From assembly GCA_003427395.1 (NCBI GenBank), contig BFEA01000550.1, positions 370,166-400,081 on the forward strand: a stretch of DNA of 29,916 nucleotides. Direction: 5' to 3'. Of this stretch, positions 20,194 to 29,395 are shown one piece after another; the stretch's first letter is position 1, and each line of letters opens with the position of its first letter. A program made the translations under genes and the position numbers. The notes beneath the pieces were generated by a model. The model was not told the DNA's origin. It saw only the letters and a list, made by a program, of their open reading frames with translations, and searched no databases. Origin of the DNA: Chara braunii. Its lineage: Eukaryota > Streptophyta > Charophyceae > Charales > Characeae.

Positions 20194-21852
20194 GTGTTCA
20201 TTGCAAAATTGGCCACTGTAACGGATGCCGTTGAACGCAATCTGATGTTGGAGGAGAAGAAGGCGGATCTGAACAGTAAGTTGTTAGCAGCCAGACGACA
20301 AGAGGTGGAAGAAAAAAAGAGGCTGCAGGCAGAAGGGGAAAAATTGCAGAAAGCTTTAGAAGCACAAAAAGAGAAACCCTCTGCGACAGAAGAACAACTT
20401 GCTCTACTCAGAGAGGCCGTCCTCAACATAAGACAGGACATGAACCTAATGCGTCAGACCTTGCAAAGGGTAGAAACACATCGGGTTGAGTTCGAAAACG
20501 TTTGGAATAACTTTTTGGAAAAGTCAGCTAAAGACGTTGACCAGCATGTGCAAACATACATCAGGGTCTTGGACGAACATGTCACTAAGACCTTCACGCC
20601 GGAGTTTATAGAGAAAATTGTTAAGGGAGCTGGAGGCGGCAGAGGAGATGGTGATGACGATGGCGATGATGATAAGAAGGGGAAAAGAAGGGGGGATCCA
20701 AAGGAAAAACTTCCACAGGGGACAGGGCAGGTTAGCAAGATAAAACTTAAACTGCCATGGACCTATAACGGAAAGAAGGAAGAGAGTGTCTTGCATTGGG
20801 CAGCAACGATCGAAACATACGTATACCGACAACGAATCCCATACTGGGACCGGGTGCTAATGGCAACTTCATGCATGGGAGGCGACGCCATGAGCTTCGC
20901 CATCTCGCTGCAAAAAGAGGCGGGATGCAGCTCGATGGTAGAGTTCTCGCAACAGACTCGAATCGAAGACTTTCTCAAAGCAATTAGAGACAGGTTTGAG
21001 GATAAGAACTTAGCGCCCCGCACAGAAATGCTAATCCTCAACCTCCCTGATAGGAAGTGGAAAAACACCTCTGCCTCGAAGGCAACTATGGATGAGTTGT
21101 TGCAATGCCCTGATCATGGATTGACACCTGCCCAAATCTTGAACAGTTTTGCGCGAGCACTCCCTGATCCCCTGAGAACACAACTCTATCCCCGCGTCAA
21201 AGAAGAAGGGATGACGTATGAGAAGTTTGGCAAGATCGCAATAGATCACGCCGGCTTCCTCGCTGAAGCAAACTATTGCCATTATTGGAAGGATCTGCAA
21301 GCGGGAAAAAAGTGGCAAAACCGCACTATCTCAGGGTCTATACCTGGGAAAGACAGTCTCCTTCTAACCTTTGAAAAAGGAGGCGCCGAAACCATTTCCT
21401 GGGATAAGGTAGATTATGGGCTCGATGGACCCAACGGGCCGGTAGCTCAGGAGGGGAGTTACGCGGCCGTTGTAGCCCGCGGGGGAGGCCGTCAAGGAAG
21501 AGGGCGTGGCCGAGGAAGAGGTCGCGGCCGTGGTGGACGAGGATTCGACACCCAGAGGGGTGGTGGTGAAGGAAGCCACTACGTGGGAGGAAGGGGAAAT
21601 GGTCCCTCACAAGGTGGTCGTGGTTCTTACTCCACCTGGGGTAGAGGAAGGGGCACTTGGTATAACAAGTGGGACAAACCGTACCCACCACATCCAGGCC
21701 TACCTGAAGGAGAGCCTTGGAAGGAATTAGGAATAACAGAAAAAGTCTGGCAAGAAAGAAAGAAAGCAGACCAATGCCTCAAGTGTGGGAACCCCGACCA
21801 CATTGTCCCCTATTGCCCTGACTATAGGGGGGCAAAAGGGAACAGCCAGTAG
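20176..21852 (+). CDS. gag: Gag polyprotein, main part (coiled coil, capsid-like region, RG box, CCHC knuckle)
   Basis: Structural protein that packages the element's RNA into particles. The frame opens after TAA 20173; the first ATG is 20245, and 20194 is GTG. Numbered from 20194: coiled coil about 10-100, acidic-basic linker 148-170, capsid-like region about 188-350 (starting LPWTYNGKKEE), a Trp-rich segment WKDLQAGKKW (365-374), RG repeats 429-487, and one zinc knuckle C528-x2-C531-x4-H536-x4-C541. The knuckle and RG box are nucleic-acid binding. The capsid-like stretch and WKD segment resemble Gag proteins I associate with Chara repeats; that is memory, not a search. It ends with TAG at 21850; protease follows in the -1 frame, which is already open upstream of the stop. 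The N-terminus lies before the Penelope insert. Confidence 0.8.
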   Translation, partial: SEEERDVFIAKLATVTDAVERNLMLEEKKADLNSKLLAARRQEVEEKKRLQAEGEKLQKALEAQKEKPSATEEQLALLREAVLNIRQDMNLMRQTLQRVETHRVEFENVWNNFLEKSAKDVDQHVQTYIRVLDEHVTKTFTPEFIEKIVKGAGGGRGDGDDDGDDDKKGKRRGDPKEKLPQGTGQVSKIKLKLPWTYNGKKEESVLHWAATIETYVYRQRIPYWDRVLMATSCMGGDAMSFAISLQKEAGCSSMVEFSQQTRIEDFLKAIRDRFEDKNLAPRTEMLILNLPDRKWKNTSASKATMDELLQCPDHGLTPAQILNSFARALPDPLRTQLYPRVKEEGMTYEKFGKIAIDHAGFLAEANYCHYWKDLQAGKKWQNRTISGSIPGKDSLLLTFEKGGAETISWDKVDYGLDGPNGPVAQEGSYAAVVARGGGRQGRGRGRGRGRGRGGRGFDTQRGGGEGSHYVGGRGNGPSQGGRGSYSTWGRGRGTWYNKWDKPYPPHPGLPEGEPWKELGITEKVWQERKKADQCLKCGNPDHIVPYCPDYRGAKGNSQ

Positions 21853-21854
21853 AA

Positions 21855-22442
21855 GTGCCAGTTGCCTCTACCGGGGCTTCGAATGTTGAAAAATCAGAAT
21901 CCTCCCATTCGAAGGCCCCACTGGCAGAAACTGAAGAGGAAGACAGTCCCCATCTAGAGACGGCAAATGTATGCGTCTCTCTAGGTGGATCCCTCTCTGG
22001 CGTGGGTGATGAGTTGGCCGCTCGTCGCCAAGCCTGGACTGAAATGCGGAAAAAGAAAGGACAACTAATAATTGGAGATCTTGAAATAAATCGAGTAAGA
22101 GTAGGAGGTATGATCGACAGTGGTTCTACACGCAGTTATATCAGGAAGAAAGGTTTGCAGAAACTGCGTCTTGGGCTTAAAGTTAAAAGGTTAAATGAGC
22201 CCATTGTAAGTAAGTTAGCTAATAGCAGTGAAACCGTTATGGATCGATACGTCGAGGGGGTTCAGGTATACTTTCGGCTAGGGGCAGAGGGGAAGGTGGA
22301 ACGTGTTCTCCACTCTTTGACCTTCTTGGTGGAGGATAACTTGCCCTTTGATGTGTTGCTAAGAATGGATTGGGGTGAGGCTGCAAGTGCGGATCTGAAA
22401 TTAAGAGAGCATGAATGTTGGCTCCCGTCCGCAAGGACGTAA
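21855..22442 (+). CDS. pro: Retropepsin-like aspartic protease
   Basis: It cleaves the Gag and Pol polyproteins. The catalytic triplet is at D88-S89-G90 (MIDSGSTRSYI), and a DVLLRMDWGE segment near the end matches the usual DVLLGMDWL of Ty3/gypsy proteases, with Arg for the second Gly. There is no good ATG: the frame is open through the end of gag and is -1 relative to it, so expression would have been by frameshifting. A0-type slippery stretch GCAAAAGGGAAC lies at 21832-21843, but it is not a canonical heptamer. The frame closes at TAA 22442, while RT-like sequence is already readable in another frame from about 22425, showing an indel there. Confidence 0.75.
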   Translation: MPVASTGASNVEKSESSHSKAPLAETEEEDSPHLETANVCVSLGGSLSGVGDELAARRQAWTEMRKKKGQLIIGDLEINRVRVGGMIDSGSTRSYIRKKGLQKLRLGLKVKRLNEPIVSKLANSSETVMDRYVEGVQVYFRLGAEGKVERVLHSLTFLVEDNLPFDVLLRMDWGEAASADLKLREHECWLPSART

Positions 22443-23781
22443 GAAGAAAATTCGTCTCTATCATGAGTCTGGAAAAGAAAGCAGCCTAGCTCACTGTTGC
22501 ATGAGTGCCCCAACGTTCGCTCGCCATGTAAAGAAACACAACTTGTATGACCAAGTCTTTGTTGCATATGTGCGCCCAGTAAAGGAAGGAGAAAGTAAGG
22601 AAGAAGTCCGGTCTCAAGAAATTGAAAGGATCTTGAAAGAGTTCGCAGATGTGGCTGAAGCCCCAAGCGGTGTAGTAGAAAGACCGATCCGACACCGCAT
22701 TGATATCATTCCAGGGAGCGCGCCCCCGAAGGGGCCTATCTATCATATGTCGCCCAAGGAATTGGATGAATTGCGAACCCAACTCAACGAGTTGCTAAAA
22801 AACGGATGGAGATTAGGAGGTTAAATGATATAACAGTGAAAAATGCCGAACCATTACCACGAATAGATGATTTGTTGGATCGCGTGCAGGGTTGTAAGAT
22901 ATTTTCAAAGATTGATTTGAAATCCGGCCACCATCAGATTGAGGTTGAGCCGGAAGACCAACATAAGACTGCCTTCAGAACAAGGTATGGGCACTATGAG
23001 TTTATAGTTTTGCCCTTTGGTCTAACGAATGCCCCTGCCACTTTCCAGAGAACAATGAATGAACTATTTCGTGAATGGCTTGACAAATTTGTTGTTATCT
23101 ATCTAGACGATATTTTGATTTTTTTAGTAAAGATGAAAAAGAACACGCTGAGCACCTTCGACTTGTGCTAAATAAACTACGAGAAGCAAAACTCAAGATA
23201 AACCCAAAGAAGTGTGAATGGGCCAAGCGTCAGGTTCTATACCTGGGACATGTAATTGATGGAGATGGGGTCAAACCGGAAGATGCTAAAATAGCAGCAA
23301 TGAGAGATTGACCGAGCCCCCGCACCTTGACTGAGTTGCGGTCGTTTCTTGGGTTAGCGAACTATTATCGCAAGTTTGTAAGACACTTTACGATAATAGC
23401 TGCTCCCCTTCACAAGTTGCTTAAGAAAGAGGTAATTTGGAAGTGAGATTCAAACTGCACAATGTCTTTCAAGCGTCTGAAAAAGTGTTTGATTAACTAT
23501 CCGGTTCTAAAAGTGGCAGACCCTTCCCTACCTTTCGTAGTCACGACCGACGCTTGTCAATATGGTATAGGTGTTGTACTCCAGCAAGACGATGGGCATG
23601 GATACATGCCTGTAGAGTTTATGTCTTGCCGCTTGCCTAATGAGAAAGTGGCCGCTTCGACATATGAAAGAGAGTTATATGCTCTTCGCGAAGCTCTCAA
23701 TCATTGGCGACACTATCTTCTAGGAAGACATTTTAAGGTATACTCTGACCATGAGACACTTCGCTGGCTCAAAACGCAAGC
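22425..23781 (+). pseudogene. pol: Ty3/gypsy reverse transcriptase and RNase H, multiply broken
   Basis: Copies element RNA into DNA. The RT start (FADVAEAPSGVVERPIRHRI... to ELLKNGW) is in frame 1. Then about 30 codons, covering the usual GAPVLF.KK.DG and CIDYR motifs, are missing, and the frame changes at about 22806. Next come [22 protein letters not shown] (motif A Asp), [13 protein letters not shown] (motif B) and [10 protein letters not shown] (motif C YLDD). A run of seven T (23119-23125) shifts frame again. Downstream in frame 2 are TGA at 23309 and at 23444, each where Trp (TGG) is expected. RNase H follows: TTDACQYGIG (Asp), YERELYAL (Glu), SDHETLRWL (Asp). The coding match stops at TAGAAGCA (23782-23789), where the satellite starts. 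Confidence 0.85.
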
Positions 23782-23789
23782 TAGAAGCA

Positions 23790-24035
23790 CACTATGATGG
23801 AGTGAGATACGCCCAAGTTGAAGAATGAGAGAAAGCATAAAGGGAATCAGACAAAACACATGCACATGACTGGCAGACACACAATATGATGAAGCGAGAA
23901 ACGACCACGTAGAAGATTGAGTAAAAGCATGAAGGAAACCAGACAAAACACATGCACATGACTAGTAGAAGCACGCTATGATGGAGCGAGACACAACCAA
24001 GCTGAAGAATGAAAGAAAGCAAAAAGGAAACTAGA
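23790..24035 (-). repeat. 92-bp satellite, left block
   Basis: About 2.7 units. ACAAAACACATGCACATGAC starts at 23851 and 23943, exactly 92 bp apart. It is the reverse complement of the block at 28341-29028. It begins at TAGAAGCA inside pol and stops near CTAGA (24031-24035). Confidence 0.85.
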
Positions 24036-25195
24036 GATCTTGATCTAGCGGTTGATGTTCGTCATCGCAAGTTATTCTCTTGTGCCTAGAGCAGTCCCAA
24101 GTGTTTCGAGTATTTCAAGGTCATTTTTCCTTGGCCCAAGCATGTCCTTGTAGTCCGTTAATTTCCGGAGTGTAGTAAGGTTCATTTTCCTAGCCTCATT
24201 GCCCCCCAACTGAAACAAAATTAGGCGGCACATTTCCAGATGCATCTAAACTTAATATTGGGTGTCTGTGAGCGTGAAACATGTGTTTGCTTTACTTTTG
24301 TGATCCGTTGCATCACGGCCATAAAGTACCTTGAAAAAAATAAGGTATTTTGTAACCGCTTCATCCCAGGATGGATGCGGTCGCAAAATATATCTAGAAC
24401 ATGTGTTTCCTTCTCCCCTAGGTGTTTGTTTCTGTCCATTTGTGAGTTGGCAACTTCTAGAAGTTTAAGATTTAGGTACATTGCACCTGAGCCCTCCCAT
24501 TCCCAGGCCTTTGTGCCCGATTCATCCCATGATGAATCCGGTTACAAGATGCATCTAAAACATGTGTTTTCCTTGGCCTCCAAGTGTCTGTTTTTTACTG
24601 TTTCAGTCCCAACTGCATCTAGACTTGATGCAGGCCTATACTATGCACCTAGACCTCGTTTGGGAAGGGACGAGTCGACCATGATGTGTCGGCTTGTCCT
24701 TTTTCAATCCCATGTAGGTTGCTTTTGTCGTTTCTGCATTTTTTTTTTGTCAGTAGGCGAGTAGGTTTTTCTTTTGTTGAGAGTTCAGTTGTGTCCCCTT
24801 AAAGTTTGTTCTTGGTCTAGATACAGACAAAGTCTGACAGACCCGTAGGCAGTAGCAGGTTGCTCTCTCGTGGATCTCGGTCGTGTAAGCTCTAGCAGCT
24901 GGAAGAAGTAGGTTGTGCCAAACTTGCTTCGGGTCCTATTCATCATTTTCTTTCTACTTCATCGTAGAGAGGTCGCGTCCCTGCTGTTGCGCTATTTCTA
25001 AGCAGCGCAGCCATCCATGTTGTCGGGTGAACGCGATGAACGCACGTTTGCGTACAAACATGCGCGTTCAAACATATTTAAACGAGTCATGTTGCAGCGC
25101 AGGGGTCAAAAATGAACGTGCGAGCGCCTGCGTGGTGCGTGGGATGGGGGCTGCGGGGGGGCGCAATACGCTCATGCACTTTGGGGGGGGTCAGT
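24036..25195. repeat. Old tandem repeats of about 159 bp, then unassigned sequence
   Basis: TTCATCCCAGGATGGATGCGG (24359) and TTCATCCCATGATGAATCCGG (24518), each followed by ...CTARAACATGTGTTTYCCTT, show a 159-bp step. A weaker earlier unit starts near 24276. From about 24650 to 25195 no gene is seen; there are several GAACGC/GCGTTC motifs at 25029-25075. Confidence 0.5.
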
Positions 25196-25196
25196 A

Positions 25197-25455
25197 GTGT
25201 GGGCTTCAGGGTGGGTGGGTGAGGGGGTTGGGGGTGTGGGGTTGAGGGGTTGAGGGTTGGAGCGTGGGGTTGAGGGTTGGGGGTGTGGGATTGAGGGTTG
25301 GGGGTGTAGGGTTGAGGGTTGAGGGTTGGTGGTGTGGGGTTGAGGGTTGAGGGTTGAGGGTTGCGGTGTGGGGTTTAGGTTGGGGATTGGGGGTGTGGGC
25401 TTGAGGGTTGGGGTGTGGGGTTGAGGATTGGAGGTCTGGGGTCCAGGGTTGGTCG
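25197..25455 (+). repeat. G-rich minisatellite with TTGAGGG telomere-variant repeats
   Basis: About 260 bp of GGGTTGAGGGTTGGGGGTGTG-like units; near 25335-25365 TTGAGGG is repeated head to tail. The plant-type telomere unit is TTTAGGG, one base different. It is highly G-quadruplex prone. The minus-strand proline-rich ORF over it is a low-complexity shadow. Confidence 0.8.
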
Positions 25456-26574
25456 TGCCTCTCTCTCTCTCTCTCTCAAGCGCGCGTTCGAGCGCTGCCT
25501 TCACATTCTCGAACGCCAAGTGCGAACGTGCAATGTCGTTCGCGAACGCAGGGCCACACCCTCATATGCCCACCTCCACCGCTGGCAGGGCCTTTCTTTT
25601 TTGAGGGGGGCGGGGGGGGAGGGGAGGGGTCCGTTTTCTCGACTCCCACGCGTCCTGTTTGTGCTCCGCACCTTCAACCGGCCCCCACAGTCGGTCCCCA
25701 GGCAACACAACGCACAAGGCACCGAACTGCGGAATTGAACTCCGCGTTCGGGCACGTTCAAACAACGCGCATTCTAACAAAGAAAAACAACATACGTTTG
25801 CTGTCTATGTCACAGTGAAAAGGTCACAATTAGACTGATGGGGGATGGCGGGGGCCGGGGGGGGGCATCCCGCTGCATAAGATAAGAGAAAACATCCCTT
25901 TCCTGTCTAGCCCTGGCCCGCTGGCCCCCCTGGTAGCATTAAAAACCAAAATATAGATTTTCTCCCTACAAGTCACCATCCGACTGATTGGGGAGGAGCC
26001 TCCCCTACTGCATATATCTTAAAAACATTCATTTCCTGTCTACATGCCACAGCCAAGAGGTCACAGTCCCCTTCCACCCCTCCAACTGCATATCCAAGAA
26101 AGATCACTGTGAAAAGTACAGATTGCAATTATGTGCTGCACCTAATTGCTTGCTACTCATTTTTGCAGTTCTCAAATTGATGAAGGTCTGTTCAGTATTA
26201 CACACTTCACTAATCTGTCCTCCTACCAAATTCGGATTGCTAGTGCACTAATTAACACTCAAGAGCTGCGACACTCGTGGCAAAAAGAGGTCTCCTATTG
26301 ACAATATAATAGCATGAAAACCGAGAAGCCTTCCCTACACAAAATCATCTTCCCCCCCCTGCCTTCTCGCCTTCTCACAAGCGGTTAACAGGGACCCCCA
26401 CTTTTCAGCCCTGGTTAACCCCCTCAACCTTGAAAAGTGCATTGAAGATCATTTTTTTTAGTTTTTTCTATTTGTTTTTTTTTGCCCTGTTTTATTTTTG
26501 GTCAAGGTCTATGTGTGCCAAGTTTGGTGTTTGTTGGGGTCTTGGAGTTGACTGTTTTGGCTAGCCCTGAAAAA
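25456..26574. repeat. Diverged short repeats and unassigned sequence
   Basis: A CT run at 25461-25479, then GTTCG/CGAAC motifs (25487-25545), a G-run (25603-25630), and repeats GACTGATGGGGGA (25833) and GACTGATTGGGGA (25982) with TTTCCTGTCTA after each. T-rich tracts at 26450-26510. No gene recognised. Under the inversion model this is former downstream flank of the retroelement. Confidence 0.4.
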
Positions 26575-26583
26575 TCCTGAAAA
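26575..26583 (-). other. Candidate target-site duplication, right copy
   Basis: TCCTGAAAA is the reverse complement of TTTTCAGGA at 16261-16269 and directly abuts the outer end of the inverted LTR. A second CCTGAAAA lies only a few bases away (26566-26573), which weakens the argument. Confidence 0.45.
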
Positions 26584-27716
26584 TTGCATGGGTCCTGAAG
26601 ACCATATCACGCAAGTGTGTACATGTCACGCATCATCCTTGGACACAATGAACAAGAGTCTCACACATAGACAAAGGTAGATGAGAAGAGAACCGAGTTG
26701 CACAACTTATATTATCAAATATATGATTACAAAGAGTTTCAATGCTCCCTGAGTCCAGCGCTCATCAGCGCAATGCCAATCCAGCATCAACTCATCACTG
26801 TGACTTTCATAAATCAGCGCTACTTCTGCCGATTGTATCCTGGTCATCAATGTGGTCACTACTCATNAGTGCCACCTCTGCAGCTCATGTCCCACNCAGG
26901 TAAGTATCCTTCATAGCCAAACCTTGATTGAACACTCTCTNNCTCAGTCCCTTCCTCCTACGATGCATACACACTCTTCTCTCACAAGGATCTACTCTGA
27001 ATGCTACTCNTAGCTATCTACTACTAACCNTCTAATGCTAGTACTAACTTGCTGGGCAGCTATGGCTGCGTCTATCCCAGCGCACAGTCTTCTCCCTTCT
27101 TAGCGCATCTTCATCCTCCAGCGCTGCTCCTACCGACTGGCGCACAAGTGCTCCAGCACTTCCACGCATAGAATGCCAGTGGAGATCTGGCGAGGAATGA
27201 GGCTGGATGCTTCTTTTATAATGCTGGCCTCTCCTCGCTGGGTCTGCATTTGGCTGCTTCGGCCTTCCTTTGTCCCAGACCCTGCATTGCATGTGTCCCA
27301 GTACAGTCCCAATGAAGTCAACTGCTGTTGAGGCCTCTCGGCCTGGATGTGGACTTTGGATGTCTGGATCTGGACTGTCCCCTCGTCTTAGACCAGAACT
27401 GGGACTTTACCTATTGACTCACTTTCAGACAGGCACAACTTTAAACGAACAGACACACTCACTGCCTGACTCGCATTGTGTGAATAGACACTCCCTTTCT
27501 GCACGAACAGACACACCTATATCTGAACAGACATGACATGTATATCTCCTGACGAACAGGTATGTCCCTCGGCAATAACCTTTGCTTTAGTTTAGGATGT
27601 GCCTTTTGATAGAGAACTGGACCTTTGACCTGCTTTCACCCTTCTGGGTCCTGGCGAGATACCCCTTCACGATGCTTTACTTTTACAAGGCCTGTATCAG
27701 GTAAAGGCCCTTTTAC
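26584..27716 (-). mobile_element. 3' LTR of the chromovirus, inverted
   Basis: Reverse-complement copy of 16270-17411. It follows the integrase/chromodomain ORF on the minus strand by about 38 bp, the normal place for a 3' LTR, and has no PBS beyond its end, unlike the 5' LTR. The TATA box is conserved (27213-27220). The plus strand carries an exact CAGGTAAGT (26897-26905). Six N bases lie inside (26867, 26896, 26941, 26942, 27010, 27030). A weak purine tract (GGCGAGAG in minus reading) precedes it. Confidence 0.85.
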
Positions 27717-27754
27717 TCTCGCCGGCCTAGATTCGAAGTCCTCTGAGAAATCAT

Positions 27755-28342
27755 TTACCTATCAATGATATGAATTCCTTTCTTCGCTCTTTCATATGCA
27801 GACACAATTTGAGGTGCAGAATCTAGTAATTCTTCTCTAGTCAACCAGCGATCTTCACTGGGATCCTCGTATTCAAATCTGACCTTGTATTGACGTTGTG
27901 GTCTGCCTCTACGACCAGTGTGAAAAGTACTCTCTGCAATGATCTTTTCCACGTCATAATTCCCATCCATACTTGGAGGTATCGCTGATCTGCGACTTGG
28001 GAAGAACTCATTTGTTACACAAGGTAAGAGCTTGGACGCGTGGAACATTGGATAGGTACGTAAGTGCAAAGGAACCTCAATAACATACGAAGGACCATCC
28101 ACATCCCCAATTACATCTAAGACTTGCCAAGACCCTCTGTAGGCGGGTAGGAGCTTCTGATAAATGTTTTCTTCAGGAGCGAACTCCTTAGACTTTACCC
28201 AAACTAAGTCTCCTACAGCAAATTGAGACGGTCGTCTGTGCTTATTTGCTTGTTCAATCATTTCATGTTGTGCTTTGATTATATTATTCTTTACCTTCTC
28301 AATATCTTTCTGGTATTGGATTGTGAATTCACTGCTTCTACT
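27755..28342 (-). CDS. pol: Integrase C-terminal region with chromodomain (partial Pol)
   Basis: The end of a Ty3/gypsy Pol, on the strand opposite to gag and RT. In the 199-codon frame from 28354 the first residues derive from satellite; real Pol starts near residue 7. Helical linker 10-42, an SH3-like region VGDLVWVKS (48-55), and the GPY/F module (KLLPAYRGSWQVLDVIG, 67-83) with GSW in place of GPF. PMFHASKLLP (102-111) matches the usual VFHVSLLKP. A chromodomain follows at about 133-178 (YDVEKII ... VRFEYEDPSEDRWLTREEL), which in chromoviruses binds modified histones and guides insertion. The integrase zinc finger and DDE core are absent. The natural stop TAA is at 27755-27757. Confidence 0.82.
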   Translation of the reverse strand, partial: SRSSEFTIQYQKDIEKVKNNIIKAQHEMIEQANKHRRPSQFAVGDLVWVKSKEFAPEENIYQKLLPAYRGSWQVLDVIGDVDGPSYVIEVPLHLRTYPMFHASKLLPCVTNEFFPSRRSAIPPSMDGNYDVEKIIAESTFHTGRRGRPQRQYKVRFEYEDPSEDRWLTREELLDSAPQIVSAYERAKKGIHIIDR

Positions 28343-29028
28343 CGTCATACACAAGTGTTTTGTTAAGTTTCGTTCATTCTTTCACTCAATCTTCTAATTG
28401 GTTGTATCTCGCTTTATCATAGTGTGTGTCTGCCAGTCATGTGCATGTGTTTTGTCTAGTTTCCTTCATGCTTTCTCTCATTCTTCAACTTGGGTGTATC
28501 TTGCTCCATCATAGTGTGCTTCTACTAGTCATGTGCATGTGTTTTGTCTAGTTTCCTTCATGCTTTCACTCAATCTTCTACTTGGTTGTATCTCTCTTTA
28601 TCATAGTGTGCTTCTACAAGTCATACACAAGTGTTTTGTCAAGTTTCCTTCATGCTTTCACTCATTTTATTACATGGGTGTATCTTGCTACATCATAGTG
28701 TGCCTCTACTAGTCATGTGCATGTGTTTTGTCTAGTTTCCTTCATGCTTTCTCTCATTTTTCAAATTGGGTGTACCTCGCTTCATCATAGTATTCCTCTC
28801 CTAGTCGTGTGCATGTGTTTTGCCTAGTTTCCTTTATGCCGTCACTCATTCTTATACTTGGGTGCATCTCGCTTCATCATAGTCTGCCTCTACTAGTCAT
28901 GTGCATGTGTTTTGCCTAGTTTCAATCATGCTTTCACTCATTCTCCTCCTTGAGTGTATCTCACTTCATTCTAGTATACTTATTTTACTCATGTGCATGC
29001 GTGTTGTTTAGTTTTCTACTTGATTTCT
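28341..29028 (+). repeat. 92-bp satellite, right block
   Basis: The motif AGTTTCCTTCATGCTTTC recurs at 28458, 28550, 28642, 28734, 28826, 28918 and 29010, each exactly 92 bp apart, with an earlier unit at about 28366. CATGTGCATGTGTTTTG is the best-kept core; one unit has CATACACAAGTGTTTTG. It is the reverse complement of the block at 23790-24035. At 28333-28340 it meets TGCTTCTA (TAGAAGCA) and the integrase coding region. Confidence 0.9.
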
Positions 29029-29395
29029 CCCATCCGTGCTCTGTTTGAGCCTCGCTACTCCCATGTTGAGTCTACACGAGTGTAGTGTACTTAAGCTTGT
29101 GTTTTCCTCTAGTCAAGTCACGCTTTGCTTCCCATGTGCTTTATTTGAACTACGTTACTTCCATGTTGAATCTATTCTAGCCCAATGTGCTCAAACTTGT
29201 AATTTTCCTAGTCTAGTTGTACCTTGTACCCCCCATGTGTTCTATTTGAACTACACTACTTCCATGTTGAGTGTACTCTAGTCTAGTGTGCTCAAACGTG
29301 TGTTTTTCTCTACTCTGGATGTACTTTGCTTGCACGTGTGTTTTATTTGAACTTTGCTATTTCGCACGATGGGTTTATTCTAGTCTAGTGTAGGA
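29029..29395 (+). repeat. Tandem repeat of about 100 bp next to the 92-bp satellite
   Basis: Units begin near 29029, 29131, 29232 and 29332 (steps of 100-102 bp) with CCCATGTGCTTTATTTGAACTA and CTAGTCTAGTGTGCTCAAAC. Its layout parallels the 92-bp unit, so it may be an older relative. Confidence 0.7.

Noticed and set aside
25172-25519. Proline-rich 115-codon ORF on minus
   Set aside because: It is the direct translation of the G-rich minisatellite.
16270-27716. A giant DNA transposon with 1.1-kb terminal inverted repeats (Maverick-like)
   Set aside because: The inverted repeats behave as LTRs: one is followed by a PBS, the other follows a chromodomain integrase end. No DNA polymerase B or capsid genes lie between.
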